DNA from: an uncultured Balneola sp.
GTDB taxonomy: Bacteria; Bacteroidota; Rhodothermia; Balneolales; Balneolaceae
Assembly (NCBI GenBank): GCA_902529115.1
Contig: CABZVB010000017.1
Span: 1 to 35,952 of the forward strand
Direction: 5' to 3'
Length of the DNA: 35,952 nucleotides
Every line of letters begins with the position of its first letter. The stretch's first letter is position 1. Below, one piece after another: positions 8,829 to 17,766 of this stretch. A model generated the notes under the pieces. The model had not been told where the DNA came from. It saw only the letters and a program-made list of their open reading frames with translations, and searched no databases. The translations under genes were made by a program, and so were the position numbers.

Positions 8829-9172
8829 TTATTTTATTTCTTTTAATTGCTGGAAATGCTTTTATCTTAAATTTAGTCCTCCCTTGGTGGTCAGTTGTGT
8901 TGCCGGGTTTATTTTTTGGTTACAGAATGCATGAAACCCCAATCCGGGCTTTTGGAATTGGTTTCTTAGCAGTATTTTTGGCGTGGGGCGTGCATTCCCT
9001 GTATATACATATTGCAAGTGATGGTATTTTAAGTGCGCGTATTGCAGAACTATTTGGCTTGATGCAGGACTGGGTTCTAATCGTTATTACAGCAGTAATT
9101 GGGGGAATATTGAGCGGCTTTGCTACCCTAACAAGTTCACTGTTAGCTCAAAGTAGAAATAAAAAATACTAA
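8825..9172 (+). CDS. Small four-helix membrane protein, unrecognised
   Basis: I do not recognise this 115-residue protein. It is almost wholly hydrophobic, with likely membrane helices near residues 2-17, 22-38, 43-63 and 80-105 and a basic end (SRNKKY). The ATG at 8825 overlaps the TGA of the acylase gene, so it is probably made with it. A longer frame from 8810 exists, but the overlapping start is the more likely one. Possible roles are membrane support for the acylase or an unrelated envelope function; nothing in the sequence decides this. Confidence 0.7.
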   Translation: MIILFLLIAGNAFILNLVLPWWSVVLPGLFFGYRMHETPIRAFGIGFLAVFLAWGVHSLYIHIASDGILSARIAELFGLMQDWVLIVITAVIGGILSGFATLTSSLLAQSRNKKY

Positions 9173-9520
9173 GTTAGTCTTGATGCAATCAGCCTATCTG
9201 ATTATCTTAATGAAATTGCAATCTAAGCTTGTTCGTAATAGCATTTTTAATTTCATATAAGTTAAGTCCGACAGGGCCGTCTTTATTATTTTATATGGCC
9301 TTGATAATGCAATCTACTAATTGTTAGGGGCCACAGCATTAATGAGGTTACATTTCATTTTTATATCACTAAAATCCGGCGCGGTTCCCGTAGTCGGATT
9401 TTTTTTGAGCATTGGTTCAAGTTGTAGAGGCATATTTAATTTTCATAAACTAGCGGCTGTTATTCTAGGATTTTCAATCAAACATGATGGCGCCCCCCTA
9501 AAAAACAGGATTATTTAACT
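9173..9520 (+). promoter_or_regulatory. carAB upstream leader region, no clear stand-alone gene
   Basis: This 348-base gap holds the likely carAB promoter and leader. Visible elements are a small hairpin AATCAG/CTGATT (9187-9203) without a T run, perhaps the 3' end of the preceding message; three direct copies of TGCAATC at 9184, 9217 and 9308; a pyrimidine-rich stretch at about 9350-9366; and the terminator-like hairpin at 9371-9406. An open frame with ATG at 9342 (or TTG at 9321) passes through the hairpin and stops at 9518, 2 bases before carA. It codes for about 58 residues without any family resemblance, so if translated I read it as a leader peptide. No sigma-factor boxes stand out. Confidence 0.45.
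9371..9406 (+). terminator. Terminator-like hairpin upstream of carA (candidate attenuator)
   Basis: AAAATCCG (9371-9378) pairs perfectly with CGGATTTT (9395-9402), and two more inner pairs (G-T, C-G) are possible. The 3' arm runs into eight consecutive T. It lies about 115 bases before the carA ATG on the same strand, inside the carAB leader. No other gene nearby needs a terminator there except the small membrane protein ending 200 bases upstream. Confidence 0.7.
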
Positions 9521-10633
9521 ATGGCTTTGCAACCTCGAGAAAATGCAATTTTAGCATTAAGTGATGGAACAATTGTTTATGGTTTCTCTGTCGGGTATAA
9601 GGGTATTACCGGCGGTGAATTATGTTTTAATACTAGTATGACAGGCTATCAAGAAATTTTTACCGACCCTAGTTATTATGGGCAATTAATGATGATGACT
9701 TATCCTCACATCGGTAATTACGGAACAATGGATCGAGACGATGAGCACCGAAAAGTAATGGTTGCAGGGGTAATCACACGTGCATTTTCTCATGAGTTTA
9801 GTAATCCGATGGCTGATAGTAGTTTGCAGCAGTACCTAGTTGACCATAAGGTTGTAGGTATATCTGGGGTAGATACTCGGGCGTTAGTTCGGCACATTAG
9901 AGAAAAAGGAGTTATGAATGCTGTTATATCGTCTGACGAATCGGATCCGGATAAATTGGTGGAAAAAGCAAAAGATTGGGAACCTATGGAGGGATTAGAA
10001 TTAGCCACCAGAGTCACTAGAAAGGAAGCACAAACCTATCAGCCTGAGGGGGAATCTCACTATAAAATAGCCGCTTTCGATTATGGGATTAAACGAAATA
10101 TTATACAAAGTTTTTTAGTGCGGGGCTGTACTTTGAGGGTTTTTCCAGCTAACTGCTCGTTGGACGAGGTTAAAGCTTGGAACGCGGATGGATTCTTTTT
10201 CTCGAATGGACCAGGAGACCCTAACCCCACCGGTGACTATGCTTTGGAGGTGGTAGAATTTGCCAAAGCATCAGGCAAGCCATTATTTGGGATATGTTTA
10301 GGGCACCAATTAATGGCGTTAAGTGAGGGGATTAAAGTAGAAAAAATGTTTGTAGGACACCGAGGAGCCAACCATCCTGTGAAAAATCTAAAGACTGGAC
10401 TGGTTGAAATTTCAACTCAGAATCATGGTTTTGCTGTAAAGGAGGATAGTGTTTCTGATAATGTTGCTGAAATTACCCACATCAATTTGAATGATAAGAC
10501 AGTGGAGGGCCTGACTTTTAAGCGGTTTCCAGGCTTCTCAGTGCAATATCACCCAGAGGCATCACCAGGCCCTCATGATTCGGCCTATTTGTTCGATCAA
10601 TTTGTGGGACTTATGGATAAATACAACTCTTGA
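9521..10633 (+). CDS. carA: Carbamoyl-phosphate synthase small subunit (glutaminase)
   Basis: Hydrolyses glutamine and passes ammonia to CarB for carbamoyl phosphate, used in pyrimidine and arginine synthesis. The N-terminal CPSase domain (residues 5-150) shows the FNTSMTGYQEIFTDPSYYGQ motif. The class I glutamine amidotransferase domain has nucleophile Cys259 in FGICLGHQ and the His/Glu pair in VQYHPEASPGP near the end. The 370-residue length is normal. The ATG at 9521 is preceded by AGGA at 9507-9510. carB follows after 74 bases, and the leader upstream carries a possible attenuator. Confidence 0.97.
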   Translation: MALQPRENAILALSDGTIVYGFSVGYKGITGGELCFNTSMTGYQEIFTDPSYYGQLMMMTYPHIGNYGTMDRDDEHRKVMVAGVITRAFSHEFSNPMADSSLQQYLVDHKVVGISGVDTRALVRHIREKGVMNAVISSDESDPDKLVEKAKDWEPMEGLELATRVTRKEAQTYQPEGESHYKIAAFDYGIKRNIIQSFLVRGCTLRVFPANCSLDEVKAWNADGFFFSNGPGDPNPTGDYALEVVEFAKASGKPLFGICLGHQLMALSEGIKVEKMFVGHRGANHPVKNLKTGLVEISTQNHGFAVKEDSVSDNVAEITHINLNDKTVEGLTFKRFPGFSVQYHPEASPGPHDSAYLFDQFVGLMDKYNS

Positions 10634-10707
10634 GTTAGTATTAACAAAGACTCTATAGTCATTGAATTAAATGAATATAACCCACTCTAACCCTCTTACT
10701 ACGCATA

Positions 10708-13536
10708 ATGCCAAGACGTAACGACATTAATAAAATTCTCATTATTGGTTCTGGCCCCATAGTCATTGGACAAGCTTGTGAATTTGATTATTCGGGTTCT
10801 CAATCTTGTCGCTCTTTAAAGGAAGAAGGCTATGAAATCGTTCTTATAAACTCCAATCCAGCCACGATTATGACTGATCCGATAATGGCGGATGCAATTT
10901 ATATGCTTCCTATGACTACGGAATCAATTAGAGAAATTGTTGCAAAAGAAAAACCTGACGCAGTACTTCCAACTATGGGTGGCCAAACGGGGCTGAATTT
11001 GGCTAGAGATTTAGAAAAGGAAGGATTTTGGAAAGAGCAGGGTATTCAGATTATCGGAGTAGACATCGATGCGGTGGAATTGACCGAAGATAGGCAGTTA
11101 TTTCGAGATCGCATGGAGGTGATAGGCATAGAACAGTGCCGTAGCCGGCAAGCACACTCATTGCTAGATGCTAAGGAGATCAAAGAGGAATTAGGGGGGG
11201 TACCAATTGTTATCCGCCCCTCTTTTACTATGGGTGGTGCTGGTGGTGGTATAGTCTGGACAGAGGAAGAATTTGATAAAAAAGTACTTCATGGACTAGA
11301 AATGAGTCCAGTGCATTCCGTTCTTATCGAAGAAAGCATTTTTGGTTGGAAAGAATATGAATTAGAACTTCTGAGGGATGCAAATGATAATGTAGTAATT
11401 ATTTGTTCTATCGAAAATATGGATCCAATGGGAGTGCATACTGGTGATTCTGTTACAGTGGCTCCAACACAGACTCTTACCGATAAGCAGCTACAAATTC
11501 TGCGAAATGCTGCCATTAAAATGATGAGATCCATAGGCACCTTTGCTGGAGGCTGCAATGTCCAATTCGCAATGGAGCCAGGTTCGGATCGATTTGTGGC
11601 TATTGAAATAAATCCAAGAGTAAGTCGATCCTCTGCGTTAGCATCAAAGGCTACGGGTTATCCTATTGCAAAAGTCGCAACAAAGTTGGCTGTTGGATAT
11701 ACCTTGGATGAGTTGAATAATCAAATCACTGGAAATACCTCCGCTTGCTTTGAACCCTCTATTGATTATGTGGTTTGTAAAGTGCCTCGTTTTAATTTTG
11801 ATAAATTTCCCGGGGCTGATGAGGAACTTTCTACCCAGATGAAAGCCGTTGGAGAGGTAATGAGTATAGGCCGTAATTTCCCTGAGGCGTTAAATAAAGC
11901 TTGGCAAAGTATGGAGGTGGGTCGTGACGGATTAGGAGCAGATGGATACGACAAAATCAACAGAAAAACTGTCCGAGAGCGTTTAGTTAAGCCATACTGG
12001 GATCGTAGTTTACAGATTCGCAACGCGTTTAAACTAGGCAGTTCTGTAGAAGAAATTGCCGATATCACTAAGGTAGATCCATGGTTCCTACAACAGATTG
12101 AATATATGGTTTCACTAGAGAACCGAACGGAAGCAAAAGGGTTGGAAGAACTTAGCAAAGATGAGCTCTATGAACTTAAACAGGCTGGTTTTTCAGACGC
12201 TCAGATTGCTTGGTTAGTGAGTAAATCTGGTGCCAAAGTAACAGATGAGCAGGTTCGTACCTATCGCCTTATGCTTGGACTAAAAGCTGTATTTAAAGTG
12301 GTTGATACCTGTGCCGCAGAGTTTCCTGCAAAAACACCATACTATTACTCAGCCTATGAGGGTGAAAATGAGAGTGTCGTATCAGATCGTAAGAAGGTAA
12401 TCATTTTAGGAAGTGGACCCAACCGGATTGGACAAGGTATTGAATTTGATTATTCTTGTGTACATGCTGTTTTAGCCACAAAAGAAATGGGCTACGAAGC
12501 AATTATGATTAATTGTAACCCTGAGACAGTTTCTACAGATTTTGATTTTGCAGATAAACTATATTTTGAGCCTGTTTATTGGGAAAGGGTACTTGATATC
12601 ATTGAGCATGAACAACCCGATGGAGTTATAATCCAAGTTGGTGGCCAAACGGCACTAAAGTTGGGCAAGCGACTTGTGAAAGCAGGCATACATATTTTTG
12701 GTACAGAATTCCAACGCATAGACTTTGCTGAAGATAGAGGTGCGTTTTCTGATTTACTTATTCGTTTAAATATACCTTTTCCTGAATATGGTACAGCAAC
12801 CGATGAACAAGGTGCCTTAAATATTGCCGATAGAATTGGATATCCGGTTTTAATTCGACCGAGTTATGTGTTAGGTGGTCAAGGTATGCGGATTGCCGTC
12901 AAGCAAGAGGAATTAGAGAGATATGTAGCAAATATTTTAAAAACGCATCCCGAAAATGCCTTTTTGATTGATAAATACCTGGAACATGCCATTGAGGTGG
13001 ATGTTGATTCTGTGTATGATGGTACCCAATTACATATTGCAGGAATGATGCAGCATATAGAACCAGCTGGGGTGCATTCCGGTGACTCAACAGCTGTTAT
13101 TCCCCCCTATTCCCTTTCAGATGAAGTTCAGACTGCAATACGAAAATATCAAGAGCGTATTGCGGAAGCCATGGATATTCAAGGGTTTTTGAATGTGCAA
13201 TACGCAGTAAAAGACGATAAGGTATATGTCCTAGAAGCGAACCCTCGAACTACTCGTACTATCCCCTTTCTTGCTAAAGCAACGCAGCGACCAGAGGCAG
13301 AGATTGGAGTGAAGATAATGTTGGGTGCGAAACTTAGTGAGTTCAACTTGGAGTCAAAGTTAAGCTCTTGGGCTATAAAAGAACCAGTATTTCCATTTGA
13401 AAAATTTCCAGGGGTCAAAAAAGAGTTAGGCCCTGAAATGAAGTCAACAGGAGAGAGCATTTATTTTGCTCAAGATTTTAAAGATGAACACTTTAGGAAA
13501 CCGTTTGAGTTCAAGAGTCTTTATTTGTCTAAATAG
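10708..13536 (+). CDS. carB: Carbamoyl-phosphate synthase large subunit, lacking the MGS allosteric domain
   Basis: Uses two ATP, bicarbonate and ammonia to make carbamoyl phosphate. Both homologous synthetase halves are present: the first with [28 protein letters not shown] and [12 protein letters not shown], the second with [30 protein letters not shown] and [11 protein letters not shown]. The central oligomerisation segment lies near 400-545. At 942 residues it stops where the E. coli protein (1073) begins its methylglyoxal-synthase-like regulatory domain, the site of UMP and ornithine binding. The reading frame ends cleanly and nothing resembling that domain follows, so this is natural absence and not a frameshift. 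I recall similarly short CarB in Bacteroidota. Confidence 0.97.
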   Translation: MPRRNDINKILIIGSGPIVIGQACEFDYSGSQSCRSLKEEGYEIVLINSNPATIMTDPIMADAIYMLPMTTESIREIVAKEKPDAVLPTMGGQTGLNLARDLEKEGFWKEQGIQIIGVDIDAVELTEDRQLFRDRMEVIGIEQCRSRQAHSLLDAKEIKEELGGVPIVIRPSFTMGGAGGGIVWTEEEFDKKVLHGLEMSPVHSVLIEESIFGWKEYELELLRDANDNVVIICSIENMDPMGVHTGDSVTVAPTQTLTDKQLQILRNAAIKMMRSIGTFAGGCNVQFAMEPGSDRFVAIEINPRVSRSSALASKATGYPIAKVATKLAVGYTLDELNNQITGNTSACFEPSIDYVVCKVPRFNFDKFPGADEELSTQMKAVGEVMSIGRNFPEALNKAWQSMEVGRDGLGADGYDKINRKTVRERLVKPYWDRSLQIRNAFKLGSSVEEIADITKVDPWFLQQIEYMVSLENRTEAKGLEELSKDELYELKQAGFSDAQIAWLVSKSGAKVTDEQVRTYRLMLGLKAVFKVVDTCAAEFPAKTPYYYSAYEGENESVVSDRKKVIILGSGPNRIGQGIEFDYSCVHAVLATKEMGYEAIMINCNPETVSTDFDFADKLYFEPVYWERVLDIIEHEQPDGVIIQVGGQTALKLGKRLVKAGIHIFGTEFQRIDFAEDRGAFSDLLIRLNIPFPEYGTATDEQGALNIADRIGYPVLIRPSYVLGGQGMRIAVKQEELERYVANILKTHPENAFLIDKYLEHAIEVDVDSVYDGTQLHIAGMMQHIEPAGVHSGDSTAVIPPYSLSDEVQTAIRKYQERIAEAMDIQGFLNVQYAVKDDKVYVLEANPRTTRTIPFLAKATQRPEAEIGVKIMLGAKLSEFNLESKLSSWAIKEPVFPFEKFPGVKKELGPEMKSTGESIYFAQDFKDEHFRKPFEFKSLYLSK

Positions 13537-13580
13537 CGTTTGATCGGGGTATTTATGAGTCTATTTTAGTATCGTTGACA

Positions 13581-14486
13581 ATGAATATTAATCCGGAAAT
13601 ATTATCTCAAATAAAAGGGTTAGAGCTAAAAGCCAAAAAAATTATAGAGGGCTTTATTGCCGGTCTGCATAAAAGTCCCTATCATGGTTTTAGTGTTGAG
13701 TTCGCGGAACATAGACCTTACAACACAGGTGATGATTTTAAACATATCGATTGGAAGGTATACGCAAAAAAAGAGCGTTTCTATGTCAAGCAATATGAAG
13801 AAGAAACAAATTTAAGATGTTTCTTGGTATTGGATACGAGCTCGTCCATGTATTTCAAGCATAAGGCTCAGTGGACTAAACTTGAGTACTCTGCATATCT
13901 AGCTGCAGCAATGGCTTATCTAATGCAGGGTCAAAGAGACGCGGTAGGGTTTGCTTCTTTTGCAGATACGCTACGTACTATACTCCCCGCAAAGGGTACT
14001 AGGCGGCATTTGAGGCGTATCTTTTTAGAGATAGAGCCTTATTTGACGATAAATAAAGGTGATTTTACCGCTTCAGCTGCTGCATTGCATGAATTAGCTG
14101 AACGTATTCACCAACGAAGTTTAGTGGTAATCTTTACTGATCTATTTGAAAACATAGAAACGCATGATGCATTAATTTCTGCGCTTAAACATTTGCGCCA
14201 TCGTAAGCATGAAATTATATTGTTTAATATAACCGAGCATTACACAGAATTGAACTTAAATCTCGAACATGAGCGTTATTTACTAGAAGACCTTGAGAGC
14301 GGTGAGCAACTCGAAATTTCACCTGCTCAAATAGCTCAAGATTATCGGGCAAAAGTGACTATGTATTTACAACGGTTTAAGCAGGCTTGTAATGAGTTTC
14401 AAATAGATTTTGAATCCGTTTCCACCGAGCAGCCTTTCAGTGAAGCTCTAATTCATTATTTGAAAAAGAGAAGTCGTTTAGGATAA
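13581..14486 (+). CDS. DUF58 domain protein (vWA-like fold)
   Basis: DUF58 proteins are usually encoded beside MoxR AAA ATPases and vWA/Bat proteins and are thought to act with them in chaperone-like or envelope-maturation tasks. The signature is clear: RPYNTGDDFKHIDWKVYAK at about 45-63, then LVLDTSSSM with the metal-binding DxSxS at Asp85, Ser87 and Ser89, and later VVIFTDLFE. I start at the ATG at 13581 (301 residues); a TTG two codons earlier is less likely. It follows carB by 44 bases and may be read through from it. No moxR or bat gene is in this window, which is unusual for the family. Confidence 0.9.
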   Translation: MNINPEILSQIKGLELKAKKIIEGFIAGLHKSPYHGFSVEFAEHRPYNTGDDFKHIDWKVYAKKERFYVKQYEEETNLRCFLVLDTSSSMYFKHKAQWTKLEYSAYLAAAMAYLMQGQRDAVGFASFADTLRTILPAKGTRRHLRRIFLEIEPYLTINKGDFTASAAALHELAERIHQRSLVVIFTDLFENIETHDALISALKHLRHRKHEIILFNITEHYTELNLNLEHERYLLEDLESGEQLEISPAQIAQDYRAKVTMYLQRFKQACNEFQIDFESVSTEQPFSEALIHYLKKRSRLG

Positions 14487-14543
14487 TATAGCTAGGAATA
14501 GATGTATGAGTTATGGCAATAGTAGTTCATTACTTATACTTAT

Positions 14544-15359
14544 TTATACTACTTTTGATTGCTTTAATATGCGATTTAGAATGCCTGGAGCAGCTCTTTT
14601 GAGTAACAAGGCGAGTCGCTCTTTAGGTCCAGAAATTGTAATTTCTTCTTTTCGAGCCTTAATTTTTGGCCAGATTCGTCGAAGCATTTCATTTGGATCC
14701 ATTGCATGCGTATGTAAATCACCCATTTTACCGAAAGCTTTTCCATCACCAGTGAGTGAATTTTGTGTTATGGCTGTTTTTATAGGTCCAGGGCATACTA
14801 GTGTAATGTCAATATTATGCTCATACATTTCTTGACGTATGGAATCGAAGGCGCCTTGAATTGCATGTTTACTCGCTGCGTAACCGGATCGGTATTTGGT
14901 GCCAAACTTTCCAGCTACTGAGCTAGTCACGATAATGTGACCAGATCCTTGATTGACCATGCTAGGCAATATAAAACGGCTAAGGGCCAGAGCGCCAAAC
15001 AAATTAACCTCTAAGAGTCTGCGAATAGTTTTCATATCGGTTTCAAGAAATAATGAGCGCTGACTAATACCGCCATTATTTACTAGCACATCCACCTTAT
15101 TCTTCCATGCCCACGCTTCTTCTGTTTTTTTCTGCAGAGATCCATCTCCAGCAGAAAGATCTAATGGCATGACGAGTATATCACCATTGGAAAAGCTTGT
15201 TAACTCAGATTTAAGTTTTTCTAATTCATCGACTTGTCTTGAAGATAAAATAAGATGGGCGCCATCCTTTGCATATTGCTGTGCAAAAGCTTTACCTATA
15301 CCAGAGGAAGCTCCTGTTATCCAAATAACAGGTAGATTAGATGTGGCATGCGCGGTCAT
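14544..15359 (-). CDS. Short-chain dehydrogenase/reductase
   Basis: A classical SDR of 271 residues that oxidises or reduces a hydroxyl or carbonyl with NAD(P). The cofactor motif TGASSGIG is at 15-22, VNNGGIS at 93-99 (NNGG in place of the usual NNAG), Asn119, and the catalytic Ser147, Tyr160 and Lys164 (YAASK), with PGPIKTAI after them. Arg41 after the second strand (SSRQ) hints at NADP. The overall pattern recalls the DHRS7-like branch, whose substrates vary widely. It is convergent with the DUF58 gene (57 bases apart) and divergent from the response regulator, with no clear operon partner. Substrate not predicted. Confidence 0.92.
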   Translation of the reverse strand: MTAHATSNLPVIWITGASSGIGKAFAQQYAKDGAHLILSSRQVDELEKLKSELTSFSNGDILVMPLDLSAGDGSLQKKTEEAWAWKNKVDVLVNNGGISQRSLFLETDMKTIRRLLEVNLFGALALSRFILPSMVNQGSGHIIVTSSVAGKFGTKYRSGYAASKHAIQGAFDSIRQEMYEHNIDITLVCPGPIKTAITQNSLTGDGKAFGKMGDLHTHAMDPNEMLRRIWPKIKARKEEITISGPKERLALLLKRAAPGILNRILKQSKVV

Positions 15360-15497
15360 AGTATTGGGTGTTATTTACAAAAGTTATGTTTATAATTTAA
15401 TTAATTAAAGAGAGTAACTATAGTGCTAAATAAAGATATAGACTTGTCAAAGCAAGCCCCCATTAGATGCATGAATCTTCAATAAAACCTTATAAAC

Positions 15498-16199
15498 GTG
15501 GAGATAAAACATACCTTATTACTACTGGAAGATGAATTAGAGTCGGGTGAAATATTAGCTAATTATTTAGAGATAAATGAATTCAAAACTCACTGGGCAA
15601 AGGATGGAAAGCAGGCATTAGCTATTATAGAGTCTCATGCAGATGAAATTGATTTAGCTATTTTAGATATCATGGTACCTTACATGGATGGCAAAGAAAT
15701 CTGTGCACATATTAGGAAACATCCGGTATTATCTGATATTCCAGTTCTTTTCTTAACAGCTAGAGATGAGGAAAAAGATGAAATTGAAGGACTAGAGCTG
15801 GGAGCGGATGACTACATTAAAAAGCCAGCTGGCTTACATTTAATTAAGGCACATGTAGAGAGTCAACTCAGAAGAATGCAACCAGAAAAAAAGCAATGGC
15901 TGCGGTATGACCATGTTTATTTAGATACCGACTCAAAGCAGATGTTTATTGGTAACCAGCAAATAGATCTAACACATACGGAATACATTGTAGCTGAATT
16001 ATTTTTTACTCATCCTAAAGTTGTATTTAGTAGACATGATATTTTGGAGCATATTTCGGATGAAGGAAAATTTATTTATGATCGAACTGTAGACGTGCAC
16101 ATAAAAAACCTTCGATTAAAAATGAAACATGAGGGTAAATTAATAAAAACCTATAGAGGTGTTGGCTATGGTTTCAATAGAGAATTCCTACATTCATGA
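15498..16199 (+). CDS. OmpR/PhoB-type response regulator
   Basis: Receives phosphate from the partner kinase and binds DNA. The receiver domain (about 5-122) has the acidic pair Glu11/Asp12, phosphoacceptor Asp57 in LDIMVP, the Thr of FLTARD and the Lys of the YIKKP motif. A winged-helix domain (about 130-230) ends with DRTVDVHIKNLRLKM and RGVGYGF, typical of the OmpR family. It starts with GTG at 15498; no ATG gives the full receiver domain. Its stop overlaps the kinase ATG (ATGA), so the two are coupled. Target genes are unknown. Confidence 0.95.
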   Translation: MEIKHTLLLLEDELESGEILANYLEINEFKTHWAKDGKQALAIIESHADEIDLAILDIMVPYMDGKEICAHIRKHPVLSDIPVLFLTARDEEKDEIEGLELGADDYIKKPAGLHLIKAHVESQLRRMQPEKKQWLRYDHVYLDTDSKQMFIGNQQIDLTHTEYIVAELFFTHPKVVFSRHDILEHISDEGKFIYDRTVDVHIKNLRLKMKHEGKLIKTYRGVGYGFNREFLHS

Positions 16200-17599
16200 A
16201 TATTCAATCCAAGCTATCGGTAACTTATATATTACTACTAATCATTGGTATAATCACCATAAGTGCATATGCCATTCTGAGTATTCGTTTCTTCTTATTT
16301 GCAGCAGGGCTTGATGAGTTTAAAAACGACATGCGTATTGTTCGACAAGCTGTAGAATCTTCAGACGAGAATACCGATTTCTTCCCATTCATTACAGAAA
16401 CAACAGATTTATTCGAATATGATTTAGCCCTTTTTGATTCAACTGGGATACCCATATATAATACACAACCAGAGCAAATTTTCATAGATTCACGAGAATT
16501 TTTAAGTGACCTTGTAGTGGATTCAGTGCGAGCAAATTATGAGGATATATATATAATGAACGATCCAGAATATTCAAGGTTGGTTGCTTTTGCTAAAGTG
16601 GATGACGGATTTCCAAGCGTGAGTTACTTACGAATTAGTAAGGATAAAGAAGAATATTATGAAGCAGTAGATAGTATTCGTCATATTATTTATGCAGGAA
16701 TGCTTTTTTCAATAGCTGCAGTAATGGTTGTTAGTTTTATTTTTTCTAAATATATGGCAGCGCCCATTAAACAGCTTAATGATGCTGCACTTACCATTGC
16801 TGATGGTCAGACACATGAAACACTTGAAATGGATAGGAATGATGAATTTGGAACCCTTGCGAGTTCACTCAACAAAATGGCAGAACGGTTTAAAAAAGAT
16901 AATAGGCAACTCCAACTACTGAACGAAAAGCAAAATCAATTTTTTGCTGACATTGCACATGAGGTGAGAAATCCATTACATACGATATCTGGTACTATTG
17001 AAATGCTCCAATTGGAGAATTTATCACAGAAGAAAAAGTTACAATACATGGTGACCATGCATAACCAAGTGGAACGGGTTAGTCGTTTATTTAACGACAT
17101 AAAAATGCTGCAAAGATATGATATGGATCAACATTTTATTGATAAAGAGGTAGTAGAATTAAAGTCTTTTTTAGAGAAAATAATTATTACATATGAACCA
17201 TTAGCACAAGAAAAAAATATCGATTTAATTTTAACAGTTGAAAGTAATATGACAGTACATGCCGATCGAGATAAGTTAGATCAGGTAATGGATAATCTTA
17301 TTACAAATGCCTTAAAGTATACTAGTGAAGGTAGTATAAATGTACTCTGTGAACAAGTAGAGGCTCAAATCCAAATTTCGATACAAGATACAGGTATCGG
17401 TATAGCATCCGAACATCTAGATCGTCTATTTGACCGTTTTTACCGTACGGATAAAGCTCGTTCAAGAGATAAAGGTGGCACAGGATTAGGGCTTGCTATT
17501 GTACGCGGTATTTTAAGAGCACATGGAACTGACATACTAGTAAGTAGTGAAGTAGGAAAAGGTAGTCGCTTTTATTTTGAGCTACCAATAATTTCCTAA
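16196..17599 (+). CDS. Membrane sensor histidine kinase
   Basis: Partner of the preceding response regulator. It has a membrane helix at about 10-33, a roughly 130-residue periplasmic sensor region of unrecognised fold (about 36-163), a second helix at 165-187, HAMP (about 188-240), a HisKA dimer domain with phosphoacceptor His255 in IAHEVRNPL, and an ATPase domain with N box (NLITNALKYT), G1 (DTGIGI), F box and G2 (GTGLGLAIV). All catalytic motifs are intact. The signal sensed cannot be read from the sequence, and neighbours on both sides point away. A strong terminator follows the stop. Confidence 0.95.
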   Translation: MNIQSKLSVTYILLLIIGIITISAYAILSIRFFLFAAGLDEFKNDMRIVRQAVESSDENTDFFPFITETTDLFEYDLALFDSTGIPIYNTQPEQIFIDSREFLSDLVVDSVRANYEDIYIMNDPEYSRLVAFAKVDDGFPSVSYLRISKDKEEYYEAVDSIRHIIYAGMLFSIAAVMVVSFIFSKYMAAPIKQLNDAALTIADGQTHETLEMDRNDEFGTLASSLNKMAERFKKDNRQLQLLNEKQNQFFADIAHEVRNPLHTISGTIEMLQLENLSQKKKLQYMVTMHNQVERVSRLFNDIKMLQRYDMDQHFIDKEVVELKSFLEKIIITYEPLAQEKNIDLILTVESNMTVHADRDKLDQVMDNLITNALKYTSEGSINVLCEQVEAQIQISIQDTGIGIASEHLDRLFDRFYRTDKARSRDKGGTGLGLAIVRGILRAHGTDILVSSEVGKGSRFYFELPIIS

Positions 17600-17632
17600 T
17601 TTAATCACCGTTCGCATTAATTAGATTCCGAT

Positions 17633-17665
17633 AAAAAAGCCCTTTTTTTAAATAAGGGCTTTTTT
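17633..17665. terminator. Bidirectional intrinsic terminator
   Basis: AAAAAAGCCCTT (17633-17644) and AAGGGCTTTTTT (17654-17665) form a perfect 12-bp stem with a 9-base loop. T runs are present in both directions, so it can end both the two-component operon (+) and the convergent HmuY operon (-), whose stop is about 100 bases away. Confidence 0.92.
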
Positions 17666-17766
17666 AAGCTCGTTTATTCTCACTATTACGATATTACTGT
17701 ATTTAAATTATCCAATAAATTATGTTGAGCTTTTTTATAGATTAACCTATTTAAAATAAATTAATG

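Noticed and set aside
9371-9406. tRNA-like T-arm (GGTTC) in the carA leader
   Set aside because: No acceptor stem, D-arm or anticodon arm can be formed around it; the hairpin fits a terminator.
9321-9518. 65-residue open frame before carA as an ordinary protein gene
   Set aside because: It crosses a strong terminator hairpin, has no ribosome site and shows no family resemblance. I keep it only as a possible leader peptide.
11766-12158. Minus-strand open frame inside carB
   Set aside because: It lies within a highly conserved gene and its translation is low-complexity Ser/Leu-rich shadow sequence.
13500-13580. Frameshift as the reason for the short CarB
   Set aside because: The stop follows a normal end of the second synthetase half and no MGS-like sequence follows in any frame before the DUF58 gene.
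14506-14835. Plus-strand open frame of 109 residues opposite the SDR gene
   Set aside because: It is the antisense of conserved SDR sequence and has no features of its own.
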